Origin: Tubiluchus corallicola | Taxonomy: Eukaryota > Priapulida > Priapulimorpha > Priapulimorphida > Tubiluchidae | Assembly (NCBI GenBank): GCA_030141605.1 | Contig: JAQGDQ010000032.1 | Span: forward strand, 479,501 to 543,500 | Length of the DNA: 64,000 nucleotides | Reading direction: 5' to 3' | Part shown: positions 9,158 to 24,100 of the stretch, in pieces | Numbering within the stretch: position 1 is the stretch's first letter | Layout of the letters: the number at the start of each line of letters is the position of its first letter | Made by a program: the position numbers and the translations under genes | The notes under the pieces: generated by a model | Database searches by the model: none | Told to the model about the DNA's origin: nothing | Seen by the model: only the letters and a program-made list of their open reading frames with translations

Positions 9158-12100
9158 GTAAGTACTAGTATTAGACTCTTCGCCTTCATATATCTAGCAA
9201 CACAATGCTGCAACTTACTGCTGCTCTTGCCCATAAATCAAGACTATTCTGCATTTGCCCTGAGGTTAGGGTTTCAGTTAGGGATTTGTTCTAGACACCG
9301 AAATTTCATACATTTAGTCGTGCAGGTAAATTACTAGTAGTTGTATGCAAATTATTATTCTATTCGGTGACCGGTAATAAAGTCCGAAAATGGGTTAGGG
9401 TTAGGGTTATTTCTTTTTTCCTGTGACTTTTTTACCTGGATCTTTACACTTACCATTCAATGCAAGTGCCTTGTTGTGATTGCAGTTAAAACAGCTGTCA
9501 ATTCAATTCAATTTAAAGGTTTATTCATGTCTAATATAATATTTATAGCTCAAATACAACAAATTGTGTAAAGTATGTAGAGATGGGGTGGTGAAAGACC
9601 AATCCAGGCAGAAGGAGTGAAACTCAGTCACAACTAAATTAAAAGTGGAAAGTAGATGTTAATGATGGGTATAATTGCAAAGCTATAATTCCATGTGTGA
9701 GTAAGGTGTGATACGTATTGACTGTTTCCATGGGTGCAACTGTCTACGAACGCTGTGTGCATGAACAAAGCCCACGGTACTCTTTACTCGATTTTTGGTT
9801 GCCTGTTTGTGAAAATTGGAAATAATTATTTTTGGAAGCCATGCCTCTGTTGAAATTTCAGCATGATAATTACAGTGGTGGCGTTAGCTTATTAATGAAC
9901 TATTAGATGGCAAAGGAAGTACAGGTTTGGGTTCATAAGATTTTGCAAGGCAACGAATAATACACACGTATCATCATTTACTGAAATGAACTGTTGTAGC
10001 TAGATGAATAATACTTATTTACATGCTTATCCCTGCTCTCAAAAAACGTCCTGAAGTGACCAAAACTCACCTAACCAGAACTTCCAATCAGTGAAAATCG
10101 TCCCTGTAAACTTAAGAACTCCCTAAGTCGCCTAGGGTACGGCGGTTTCCCATATCACGCATCATGCATTAGGTACACATAGAGTTGTATTTTTACACTA
10201 TCGACTGCACTTACATAATTTACCTTGACGTTTATAGTGATTCTTTTATTAAAATTGTGCAGAATAATAAATATGGTACAGTTGATTGAAATATGAAAGT
10301 CTGTGAAGTAAAATGTATGTTTTGCCATCGTTGCACTACTTTTCAAAATTTAGAAAATCATCATTGACAAATTGCGCATTGAGGTTTTACTTAAAAGTGC
10401 ATTTAAATTTTAAGTCTAGTATAAACTTATAGCTTAAAAATCATGTTTATATTCTTTAGCATGTCCTACATATAAAGTGCTTTGTCAAATAAATTTTTAG
10501 TATGCTTAACAGAAACACCATTTAGTTATTAACAGTATTAACAACAAATAGGTTTCTCTCGCTGTACAGTGGAACAGCCACTAAAATGAAAAATTAATGC
10601 ATTTGTTAGTTAGAAATTTTATTGTTGCAGAGATGAGGACGTTAACAGACATGCCATACAATGCATGTGGAAGAGAGACAGTCCCTCGCAACAATTATTT
10701 CGTCAACTTGGACCAGGTAGATATGGAACAGTGCAGCATCTCATTGGGTTCCTTCAACAAATGCACCACGAAGAAGCTTTACTTAAACTGATGCCACCAG
10801 GTATGTAAAAATGTGCAAGTTTTTGAACAAAAGTTTCTACATTACAGTTTGCATGAAAACACTTATAGGCAGGGCATCTTCTATCAACATTTCTTCGTAT
10901 AGTCAATGAAATTTGAATGGTAACAATTTCATACAGTCTTTAAATATTTTTTATAAACCGTAACTCTCAGTAATTTTCTGGCTAACATAAACAACCTAAT
11001 ACATGATCATATTGTACATACAGTTTCCAGTTCAAACTTTAATTAAAATCGCGTGTTTTGCTGAATAATATCTTATCTCAGTAGCATAACTATATACTTC
11101 TGGTCTCCTGCAGAATAAGCAGATGAGCCACTGTTATTCGAAAATAGTTTTTAGCGATCTACGGATGCACCACAGTTTTTAAAATCTGTTGTAAAACTGC
11201 CACAATTAAGTGATAACTTACCTTTGATTTTTTTCATCCTGGTTTAAATAGCTGCTAAATGTAAACATCTTCATGTATTACTTTGATACCCTTGGCAGTT
11301 CTTCCTCTTCACCAAGGATTCATCTAACCTCTGTTACTGCAAGATCTCTGTGTGCGTAGTTACGTCATTGCAGAATCGACAGTTTAGCAAACAGGCTGGT
11401 CACCTCCGCAGTTTTTCTGTATCATTGACTACTTGATTGTCAGATACCAGTAAATAAAGTTGATCAAATTTCAGTCAAGGAAAACTGAAACAATTGATGA
11501 TGTACAGCATCTTTGTAGCAACAAGTACTACTGAATTTTATAAGTTTATGAATTGCTTGTTTGAAATGAAATTTTATTTGGTCATTCAAGTTCACGTTTG
11601 TGAGGGCGCCTTTTTTTGGTATGCTAAGCGATAGTGACATCACTCGTTGTTAGCAGCGGGTTTCACTGTTAGTGCAACTATGTGATATGTAGGTTTTTGT
11701 CAATGTGTTTTTAAACCATTTATACATGACTTTCAGAAAAAGTGAAAATAAAGTCAGGCCTTCCAGAAAACCTTAGTGTTCTCACGGGTGGCACACTTAC
11801 TCTTCACTGTAAAGCGACTGGCTTGCCACGTCCTCAATATCGATGGTATAAAGCAAAAAACAATAACATCAACACAAACGAGCTTGTGAAATTGAACTGC
11901 ACAGAAAGTCAGCTCACAGTTTCACCAGTGAGGTAACCTCGAAAACTAGAAAACTGTTTTCTGTCTCATCGCAAGTAGTATTTAGAATTATTGACTGTGT
12001 TTAGCTGTTTCTAAGAAGTCTTGCATTAAAAAGTGTTCAGGTATTAGAATGCATGTATTAAATCAGTAGTTTCTTTGACATCTATCAACATGGGCTCTCT

Positions 12101-15100
12101 AAAGATGCATATGTTGATGGTGATTAATTTAAATCTTTTTGTTTTTCATTGAGCACTTCTTTATTCTCCTTGCAAATTTTGCTTAATACCTCCTAAAGTG
12201 TGTAAGCTAGTGTCATTTAAAATTATAGACTAAAGGACAATGCTAAAGTTTGCAAACAGTTATTATTTTTTCTTTTTCGAGCATTCATTTCGAATTTAGC
12301 TAATCTGGCCGGTTATAATTTGAATCCAAAAGTCAACTCAAAGAAATATTCGATGATAATCGGGTATTTGCTATTTGGAAAAATATCTGAAGCAACACTA
12401 GCATTTATAAAGTTATGTTTTATCTAACATAGATATATTTAATTGTATTTAATAACTAGATTAGCAGAAAGAAGCTAAAATTTGTGTAGAACTTTCTGTT
12501 TTGCCTGATAAGATGAGATGCTTCAACAATACTTTTGCATACATTATTCGATGGCTATTGACATGGAATAATTTGCTTAGTGGTAAAATAAAAGGATACC
12601 CTAAAAATGGCCAAGTTTGGTTTATTGACTGTAAACGATATTGTTATCAGTAAGTAGCATTCAAAATGTTTGCTGTGTTTTGTAGCCCAGGGCACCAAGG
12701 CCTTTACATCTGTAGAGTTCACAATAACATACCGAGTAGTGCATTTACAAATTACTGCAAAGTGAAAGTTTTTCATCATCAGAAAGCTAGTTCATTCAGT
12801 TTAACTAGTGAAACAGGTAACGTTAGAATGTTCCTTTGTCCTTTATTGTATATTGCAATTTTTGTATAAACCACATTTCTTTGGATAATTTTTCTAGTGC
12901 TCTTTTGTCATGGTATTACAGTTATTAGATACATTTTTATAACTGCTAGTTTATTTATTACTACGATGTACTCATATGTAAAAGTCAGCTAAAAAAAGCT
13001 GTTGTAACCATGTAGTCGACATTGGTACTTTTCTTTTATGCTATCTTAAGCCAGGAACCTAGCATTTTAGATCTAGCTGCTGTGTAGAAATGAGTGTAAA
13101 CTATGAAATTGTTGTTTCGAAACTTTGTTAATAATGGCAAGGCACGTGATATTTTGCATGATTTAGCAGTTTGCATCTTACTATGGACTTTACCTACCCC
13201 TAAAACCATTTCATTGTAGCTGAGGGAAGATTATCTTTTATTAGAACTTCTAATAGTCTGCCTGTCCAATGTTTATTAGAGACTTGTAGTAAAGTGAAGA
13301 TAGTCTGTTTTTTACTTTTTTTGCTATTTTCTCTAGTCTTTGTGATCAGATGTGTGTATTTGTTTAGATAATACTGCATATGCTGCTGCAAAGCTTTCAT
13401 CAGATGTCGAAACGCTTCTTGAACAACCAAAACTTTATACAGGTAACTGAGTTTAGTATAGTCATTATGCATTACGCACATTTTTACTAATTCCTAATAT
13501 GTTATTTCTAATGTAAAATAGCAATTAACTGATACCTATAGTGTCTATATCGGTTTTCTTTTGATCAGTGAACACAATTTAAGCTTGTTTAACCTCTGTT
13601 TCTAACTAGTACAAACTGCAAAATTACATGTACATGCTGACAGCCTGCCAGTCAGACTAGAGGCAAGCCTACAAGCAAGAGGGTTAGCGATGCTAGAGAG
13701 TCTGCGATACGTTGGTTTTTGCCTCATTCGTATTGCAATTCAATACTTGTGAATGAGGCCTAGCTAGGAAAACAGGCAGTAACAAATGTAGGTGATTTAA
13801 ACAGTAATGACAAATATTTATCAGAGTCGGAAGCTGAAGGCTTTTAAGAAATCATCAATTTGACTGCGCACATGTGGCATTTAAGTCTATGTAATTGACT
13901 GGTCTAATCAACAGTAGCTAGTGTACATGCATTATAATTGTGATGCATAATGTAAAAAGAATCAACTAGACTATAATCACTGGGGCAGAGATCGTGTTGC
14001 AGTGCCTCTTTATATTAAACTTATCGAAAAATATCTTACAAAAGTGGATATTGTATTAATGAGTTTTGTAGTAACCATATGTGATTATACAGGTTTTGTT
14101 ATAATCTTGGCAAGTACATAATAAAGTCATCATTCTACTGAAAGTTTCGTTATAAGCTGAATCATATTACTGGGAATTGGCTGTACTGTTTTCTTTACTG
14201 GTAAAGTTTGCAACTTTATCTAATGATTTCGCGGAATCACCCGGAATTCTGTAGTGGACGAAATGACAATGCTAATGTAAAAACTTGATTGGAAATGTGT
14301 ATGATTTGATGTTATTCAACAGTTAAACATAATTGATGTTAATAATTTAAAATTATTAGCACTTCAAATATTAAATTCCAATATTGTTTAGGCGAAAACA
14401 AAACCAAAAACTCTAAAAAACAGTTCTAAGAACCACCCACACCTTCACCTCACTTTGGCAGACCAAAATGCAAATAAAATTAAGAGTAAAGAGAACTTTA
14501 AATATTGTCTTTTATTGACATCCATGACACCTGAATGTCTATTGGAAAGAATTTGTACTATTGTTATGTAATCATAGATCTATCGCAGCATCATGTGTGT
14601 TTATGAAGTCCATTGTGGGAGTGACAGTCTTTATATATTGATTTATGTAGCTTTATACAGCTCAGCGAGCTAGTATCCAGCGCTGAACAGATACCACGAC
14701 GAGCTAGTTATTCACATCACAAGATTACTAGCATCCTATCCAGAAAAGACGTTTTTTATTATAGCAGTGAATTACTCTGTGAACTAAGACAGCATATGAG
14801 ATACTTGTGCTTTGCGCTTAATGTGACAGTGTCAACAAGTAAAAGTAAAGAACTATATACAGTTCTTGATCAACCACATGAGAAATTCCCATCACCCGTG
14901 ATTGTATTTTACAGTTTATTAATATAAGTTTTTGTGTTTCAGCTACAAATAAAGTGGCTTTGCTCATAGGGAATAAGTCATACCACAGTATAGGTGTTTT
15001 GGAGAATCCTGATAAAGATGTGATAACTCTGGCCAAGCACCTGCAATTTCTGGGATTTATGGTCTTGTCATTAGTGGACCTGAATTTGAATGAAATGCAG

Positions 15101-18100
15101 AATGCCGTGCTTGCATTTTGCAAAATGCTTTCTGAAGGAGCGTATGGTAATTTACGTGTCAATTTTATAATTTTGGCTCTTACAACAATAAAATATGTCA
15201 CTTAGTAGGGATACACCAGATCAAGTTTTGCCTATTCCGGATCACAGCCAGATCTCTAGGTGCTGATTCCAGTTCCCGATCTACAAATTAATGTAAATGA
15301 TATTTCTATTGTTTAGACTCTTCATCATGTGTGGCAATCGCCTGTCCACTTTCAGTGTCACTGAGTAATTTTAAGTAGAAACACTCCAAACGTTGATATA
15401 CTGCAATTTTGATCTGCCCTTAGTTTAAACTAAAAAGCCGTCAAACTGTACTTTTACTAGAAGTAGATTTTTTTAACAGACATTTTTGTGGCAAAAGCGC
15501 TATCTTTGCACGCTAGTTGCTGCAAGGAGCCACAGCGTGAAGATTACTGTTATGGCTTGCACTATAAGCATGGTGGCGTCAAACTAAGCGAACCTTCGTA
15601 AATTTCTGAAAATTTTAATAGAAGTCCTTTAAAATTCTTTTAAAAAAATTGAGACTGCTCAGGTAAATTATACTGCTATGTAATTTTTTCTTAGCCAATC
15701 TAATTTTTTTCGCAATTAGTGTGCAATCCTTAGTTTTACACACAGAAAAATAGAAATGCAAACAGCGGAAAATCCAGCAAGCCCTTTTGCCTCATCCAGT
15801 ACATCCCTAACAAACAGCAATGCGAAGTTCACCAGTGCAAAATACTGACCTAGCTAACCAAAAGTTGGTCATAGATAGTTGCTCAGCGCATTTTACTGCA
15901 GCAAACAGCTAATTCGTGCTCACTTGAGAATTACACAAAGGTTAGATTTGCAAATTTGTTGTTGATCTGGCCGCATTGTTACCTGAAGAGATAAATAACA
16001 CTATTTATATCAATTTCTTTCTGGTTCCTAATTTCATTATTTTTCCTTGTTTACAGCACTTTGCAGCTGTAAACCTGTTTTGAGACATTTAGAGTAGTGT
16101 GTGTGACAAAACTTATAGTGTTTGCTTCTTTATAATGGGACAAATAATTTTGTTACTGTAAAAATCACTCCACTTTCTCTGATAGTACACTGTTGTAATT
16201 GTTGCAAGAACAAAAAACAATGTTAGGTCTCACTTCTGCACGATAAGTTATTAGAGTTAAGACTACAATTTCAACAAAGACGTTTGTTGTTAGTTGAAGC
16301 TTAATAGGTGAATTTCATTGATTAATTTCTACACTAATTCATCCTTACATAGCTGGATGGACATAATTTTTATTTTTGCTGCTTTTCTGTAACTAAAATA
16401 ATGTAATTTGCTAATGGCCAATTAGAAATAAAAACAGGTAAATTGACATTCTTTTTGAACTTTTTTCAAAATTTCCTTAAAAACATTAAAAATGGTTTTT
16501 CTTCATTAGGTTTGTTCTACTTTGCTGGCCATGGTTTCGAGTTGAACGGAGTTTCCTTTATGATACCAATAGATGTTACGCAACTTAGCCATGAAAACTG
16601 TTTGCCTGTGCCATTTGTTTGGGAGCAAATGCATAAAAGCAGATCAGTCTTGAATATATTAGTACTGGACATGTGCAGAAGAGATTTGCCAGAGTGAGTA
16701 AATTAGGGTCGCTGTGTGTGGATCAGACTGTTCCAAATGATAACCCACATAACATGATAGTTTCTTGTTTTGACCAAATGTGTGCTATCATCTATTTTTC
16801 TTTAATTAAATTTTGGCTGCTGAAAAATGTCAGGGTCGGTTCTGCCTCTAGGCAAACTAGGCAGTTACCTAAGACACCAATTTTTTTTTTGGGGGGGGGG
16901 ACAAATTGTGGAAGTAATTCTTTAATTTTTAAGTTTTGCATAAGTAATATTAAATCATAGTGTGGGCCTATATGTAATTGCGCAAATGCACGATACTTTA
17001 ATTAAATGAAACGACTACTTGCATTATTTTCCTTGATTCATCGATGGAAACAAGTGCCTTCCAGCAGCAAAACACTTTTTACTTTTACTTTATCTGGTTT
17101 CTTAAGATTACGTCAATTTATGCAGACACTATTGATACGTTTCTCTGCTTTAACCTCCACTTTTTATTGTTTGCATAGAGCAGCAGAGCTATATAAGTGC
17201 TAATAGTAGTGATCCTTCGTTAATGAAATAGTTTCTTACAATAGCATTTGTCTAATTATTGGCAAATAAACCTATAAGAATCGAAATCTTCAGAAATGCA
17301 ATACAGAAAACGAAAGGTAAAAAAGCTGTCCAGCTATGAACAGTAAGAAGAATCGCTAATGAAGTGTGCGCCAACCCAGAGTTATAGTTGTGAAGATAAC
17401 GAAACTGTTGAAATGGTTGTATAAGTGGAAAAGAGGATTTAGGGCTTCAAAGATCTTCTGATGAAAAGGCTGGGGGGAATCTAGCCGAGAGTAGCAGAAA
17501 TTTGACCGCCTAGTCATCACAAGCATAAGTAACAAACTACGCTTAATTAGTACACTATAAATACATGTATAAGCCGAGCACGCAAGCATCATTGTACTTA
17601 ATTACAATATTATAGAAGAAAAATTTAAACTTGCGGGCTTGGTGGGAACCGAGGGGAAGAGATTGACCATTGAGGAGGGGGCACTAAAAATACTTTTGCC
17701 TAGTTTTAGGGCATCAAACTACCTAGAGCTGGCCCTGAAAATGTGTGTGTAAATAAAGTGAATTGGATGGAACAAAATAAATTAGTGTTGCAGTAGCAAT
17801 CTGGGTTTTATTGCTTACATTTCGTATGAAAGCCATTAATGTTGTTACTTTGATAATGTGAATAGCAGTTTCTGCTAAGAACTGCTCTATCACAATGCAC
17901 CTTAAAATTTTTACCTGTACTCGAAATTTTTCTGACAAATTCAGAATTTGCATCATTTCAAGCTCTCAAAAAAGCTAAAGTGCAGTAAATAGGAGACGGG
18001 GGGGGGGCATAACTGGCTTCTTTAGTCTTTGCCTGGTCTTGCTTTTATTGGTCCTTATTTGACAACACCAGCCTAACTAGTGATGTAGTTGTTTGTAGAA

Positions 18101-21100
18101 GTGTTGTGATATTTTTTAATGGTTTACATTCTGTATAGGTATGACTTTGAACATAGTCTGTTCACTGTTTTTGACCAGGAAGCACCCCTGTGAAATTAGT
18201 GCTTTTTGCATGTCTTTACTTATTGCCTGTGAAAATTTGCAAATCAAATTTGGCCAAGAAGAATTACCTGGTGCCAAACGTCAAGATCCTTAAGATCAAA
18301 TATGAGAAGGATCTACAGCATCATCGCTGCTGTTGTTAAAATTGAGTTTTTGTCACATGAGTACTGCATTTGGCATTTTTCCTGCAGTTTCTGTAAAATT
18401 CTTATTCTTTATTTCTTAAGAATTCTAATTTTATTTAGGAGTGACAGTGCCAAGAAAATGAAAAAAATGATGCGGAAAAATGCAAATGACTTAGTTGTTT
18501 ATACAACGTAAGTTTGCCTATGGTATTATTTTACGCTATGGTGTCATACATTTCGTCTTGTGTTTGTTATCTTATTGATAGACTAGTTTTATATCAATCC
18601 ATTAATTTTTTCATTCACTTTTAACATGCTATATAATTGATTATGTTAAAATTTATTGCTATCAATCTATCATTTCTGTTTATTTTGTTTATTTTTTCAT
18701 TGTTAAGTAGCTCACAGTGTCATCCTTTTTGACAGTTTGCATATTAATTTCTTGGAAAGGGTTGGTGATCAAGTAGCTTAGTGCCTTCTCTATGTCTTCC
18801 TGATTTCTTTCTTTTGTTATGTTTGTATATGTAGAACTACATTCTTATTTTTGTTTGACAAAGAAAAAATTTTATGTTATAGCTTGTTTTGTTAATTGTT
18901 TACATTGGGGTAAGCTTGAAACAGTTTTATTTATAAATTTGTTATTAATAAGATTGTGTAGTCTTGAGGATTGTAATGTATGATTCCCAACGTAAAATAA
19001 CATTTGCCTGGTACTACGTAAATAAGGATATGTTTAAAATTACGTACTTTCGGCAAGTTAAGTTATTATTGACTTAACATGTTTGTGTGCTATCTAGATA
19101 AAGTAAATGTAAGCCAAATTAACTTTGTATAGAAAACGTTGAATAGTTTTAAACTTTTGTACTTCATTTTTTTAAAAAATGAATCAAACAATTATTAATC
19201 AGTTTTAGTTGCCATAAAAATTGTGTAGTTTAGCAAAAATATTTGAATTATTTGTCAACAAATAAGAAAGAGCAATAATACAAAAAACTACAATGTAACC
19301 AAAGATGATGATGCATGAAATGTTATAATTACTTTGGTTACTTATGCATGTGTCTGCTTGTTTTAATGTAAACTTTCATGCTGCTTATTAAGATAGTACT
19401 ATTTTGAAACTTTACCAGCCTGGTAAGTGGAGGTCTCACTCAGTTTATCCTGCCGTTTTTTTATTTTTTCCAAATATCTTCTTTTTAAGGCTGGGTGATG
19501 CATATGGCTGCCTTGATCAGCCAAATGGCTTTTACATGAAATATTGGGATCGTGTCATACATCAGAAACTCTCTGTCAGTGAAATGTTCAACAAAATTAA
19601 TTTTGGTGAGTTTCACATCAGTGTCTGAAAAAATAGTTGCATTGTTAATAATTTTGGGAAAACCATGTTGTTGTTGTTAGCATTTTGATAAAAATTGATA
19701 AGTTCGGCTGCAGCAGTAACATTTAGAATCCTATCTGCTATCTACAGGTTTCTTGATGTCACAGACCTGTAAACTTGTTGTTGAAATTGGGCTTTCTAAT
19801 CTGCTGGCATAGTAACAGTCCTTCCCAACGTGGTGTGTAATATATATCCTAACTACTACAAAAATAATCACAAGTCATTACAGTACTTTATTGTTTTATT
19901 TTTATTGTTCTTGCACCATTGTTGTTTTCTGCAAAATGCCAGTTGTTTTCAATTACTTAACACTTGCATTTAGTAGCAGGACTAAATAATGTAAAAGTAT
20001 AATACATTTAAGATTTAGTCTTACCTAAATTGTACTTGACCATATACCCCTCATTCGAGCAGCCAACCAAAGAAGAGACTATCACAATTAAAATCAGATT
20101 TTTAAATGAAATGGAAATTTCGCCAACTTAGTTTTTGCATGTTTACAATGTGTGTATTTGCATGAAAGTTTTCTATGTCATCTTGTTGAAGATATTGGAA
20201 CCGACGAGCGCTTAGTACACTTACAAAGGCCTGAGATACAAGATGCAGGTCGTGAGTCTAACTGCCGGTCTCTTCACGACAGGATCGTTTGTGAATCACA
20301 TGAGTCAATCATTGATGTAAGCCATCAGCTCTGGAATAGTATGCACAGTATTGGTAAATATCTAGCAGCTTGTGTATGTTACAAGATAGCTATGGCTTTG
20401 GGCAAAACTTTACTTCATATATGTGAATAACATGTGAACATAAAACACCAGTGTGATTTTGGCTTTCAAGCTCACTTCAGATTTTTTATATTGTCAGCCC
20501 TCTAGTGACAGTAACGTGAATGAGAAAACGGAAACAATGAAATAAAGTTTGCATACTTTAAACAACATATCAGTTAGCAAATATCAAAGATACAATTCGG
20601 TTAGCGTAAAAAGGGGAGCTGGCTACTGCTTGGCGTATCAGCACCAAACACAGTTTTCAGATGAGTAAAGCTTCCCCACTTTAACATAATGTTAAACAGT
20701 CTATTCCATTTGTCAGAAATAGACAGACAGTTGTCAGCAAGAACACAGTCCGGTATGAACTCAGCATTCAGTAACACATAACATGAGTAACGTATTTATG
20801 AAGACGAATTAGTCTGGCCATTACCCCCATTAGTTCCTATGTTAGACTCCAGAGGTGAACTTGTCTGTTAAGGCAACATAAGAATGTATGCATACCCGAG
20901 TTGTAAAGAAATGTTAAGATACTTCACCAAATACCATCCGTCCATACAGCAACAAACCTCAGTGGCTGCACTACCCCAAATGGTAAAAGTCCAGGTAAGA
21001 ATACCAACATCCAAAAACAACACAACCAGAGCATGTGACAGGCTCTGTCAAGACGGGGCTTAATATGAATCACTGCTTAAAGCCCGACACATGTTAGTCC

Positions 21101-24100
21101 ATGCTTCAACGATCACAAAGCTTGTAGTTCTATCGTAAGCATGTAATAGTAGCCAGCAGGGCAAGACCAGCTAATAGTTTATAGATTTCTACAGGATAGT
21201 TGTTAAGCCTGGTGATATGCCAAAAATTACACATAAATAATAATTAGCTTGTTACAATGTACTTGCATTTTATGTTGATTTTACTAGAGAGTATCACGTT
21301 ATCTTGATATCTGTCATTACTATCATCACAAGTATCATCATCATTTCCTTTATTGTAAAAATTGATTTACATTGGCATTTCTTGGCCTTGAAAAGATAGT
21401 TCGCTACCTGAGTTACCATATTTTATACACATTCAGAGATGTACAGGTCTGAGCAGGCTTGAGGAGTTGCTGCTATTACCAGCAAAGTTATTGTTTCTTA
21501 ACTGTATGGTCTGGTAATTGAACCTGCTACCTAAAATTAAACGTGGCTAGGACTTTAAGACCACACTACTTAGAGTTTTCCTGACTTGTTTGTAACGGTC
21601 TAAATGGAAAAATTGTTTTATATTTGGGCAGCTTCATGAAACCATAACGTTGGGCACTTTTAAATGCAGTTTGAGCTTTTGATTTTGATTCTGATGTGTG
21701 AAGTTGTGAACTTACTAACTATTAATAGGTTATCATAGTCTAGTTTTTGTTTTGACTAACTTGATATGAAAAAGGATAAGCTCTTAGAGGAGGCATGAGG
21801 TGCGCAGCCCAGAGGTCACAGCATTATGATTCGTGACCAAAATTAAGAAGACTGCCAATGCTGGTCAGTGAATTTATGTGCTGAACCAGTTCAGTGCTCA
21901 CTGTCGGCAGTGTTCGCCGTGCTGATTCTGGCTGCATCTCATAATGGGAGAATGTATTCACATCCCAGCCTGCTATGTTATCTCTGTTCAGTCAGTTAAT
22001 TATCATAGAGACATTGCCTTGTCAGTAAGCCAGGTTCTGACTTTACCACAACCACACGAATAGAATAGACTTTGCCAGTGAATACCAAAAAATTGTTTCG
22101 TGACACCATTTTATAAGTTTGCATGTTTTATACTTTTAAATTTATTGTTGAATTTTAGTTAAAGCGACTTTGTTGTTGTAAAAATGATTGCATTTGTATG
22201 TGGTCAATTTTCAGTTTGGTCGGTCGGTGATCGAGAATTTCATTCAGACAGTGACGAATTCGTCGCACGTAAAAATGGTTTTGAAATTAAGTACAAATTT
22301 GAATTTCTGAAGCCATTCAGGGCTTTCTTCATCTCAAATCAGCTAGCTGCTAAAGTGACAGTTTTGTCTGGCAGTATGTTCGACATGAACGAGTACATGC
22401 TATTTGCCAAGGTGAGCATCACAGTTAATTGGGCTACTATTGTACCTGTTCTATGGTTAGTAAATTGTATGGCAGTAAGAAGCCACCCAAGCAAGCATTG
22501 GCTTAATGTTACACTAAATTTCTCAACCCAAGTTATCCTTGCTGGAGTAATGCCAACACTGTATTAAATTTAGGTGCTTAATTTGGCTTCTTTTTTAAAA
22601 TAAACATCTTTGAAGTTGGTAAGTTGCTTTTGAACAGTGGTAGAAGCATTGCAGTCCTGCTGTGATTTGCTTAGTTTTAAGAATGTGCATTTTCTAATTT
22701 AAATCTAACTTATACTTGCAATAGAACAGCTGCTTATAAATTCATCTTTTGCCTCAAGATTTTTATCTGTGGAATTCCTTACTAAAAAATTGTCTTTTCT
22801 AACTATAACCTCGCTTGGTTCAAAGAGAATGCCTTCCATCACTTGTAGATGATGTAGATCTATGTTTGTATTTTAACTTTCTAACAGCGGCCACTGGCCT
22901 TGTTTGTGGTAATTGGTATAAAAAACTAAATGATATTAGTGGCAATTAAGTGTGTTTATGAGTGTTTTGTGTTTTCCGTAATTTTTCTGTCCATCAGAAT
23001 AAGTAATATTTATATATAACACAGGTGCCAGATGAGTTCACTGAGGTTGTTTCCAATTACAAAGAGCTGCAGAGAAGTGAACACACCTTTTCAATGAATT
23101 TGCATGAACAGTCTTCAGTTTTGACGAACATATTTAATAGTCAAAGGTTAAACCGTTCGTTCTATCTTGAAATCATTCTGAAACATCGGACACAGGTACA
23201 GTAAGACATCAGTATGAGCATAAGTTGTCAGTGCAAATAATTGGCTTGCAAATAAATTGAGGCAAAAGCACGTGGTGAAGTTTTCAGTGTTCTTGAATCT
23301 GAACATTTTTTGTTGCTGTATGCATTGCTCAGGCATAATTGAAATATAAGAATATCTTCTTCATAATTAGTATAGACATTAAGCTTGAAATTATTGTGCA
23401 ATAAATCTTTTGGCATTCATTTAGCAAGACTGCATGCTTTTTTTCCACATTAGTTACCTTAAAATTGAAAATTGTGTTATTAATAACTCTCATAAATTAT
23501 AATGTTATTCAGTAGTATATACATTTTTACATTGTTCTCTGTAAATATGTTTCCCTATGCTTAGACTTGATTCAATGCTTTAAGAAAGAGTCTGTCATAT
23601 AGAGATTAAGGTTTTCGTGCTTTGTAACCAGACTGTGAAGGCTTCAGATCGAAATCCCAGAATGATGTTTCACTGTTCTTGTCTGTGCCAACCATAAATG
23701 TTATTTCGATAGAAGATTTATGTCAATAAAGGAAAGAGCAAGCCACTCAGTATGTTGGGTTTGTTTTACTGTTATTGCATGAACTTAGAAAAATATAACA
23801 AAGAAATTTACGGAAAAACTCTCTATAAAGCATAAATTTAAAATATATTACCTCTAGATAGAAATATTCAAGCGTGGTTGTTACCGCCATTCACTTGAAA
23901 AACATGATGTAACTGGTATACTCTGTGACTTTTTGCAAGCATGCGCTGCTTAAACCAATTCAAATTTCTGCAGCTTACCTGATGTTCAAGCATAAATGTT
24001 GCAAATTAGCTATCTAATTATTTTGAAAAACTTATTATACTTTTGATGAGAAATTGGCAGTGTGCTACTTTTGTTCAGGACAAGTGACGTCACTGGAAGA

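Noticed and set aside
18139-18195. Exon-like stretch (YDFEHSLFTVFDQ) with a fair acceptor between paracaspase exons 7 and 8
   Set aside because: It runs into an in-frame TGA with no usable donor, and exon 7 (phase 2) joins perfectly to 18439, giving the family-like DMCRRDLPESDSA sequence.
21780-22080. SINE or transposon in paracaspase intron 10
   Set aside because: Composition suggests an insert, but I found no terminal repeats, target duplication or convincing A/B boxes.
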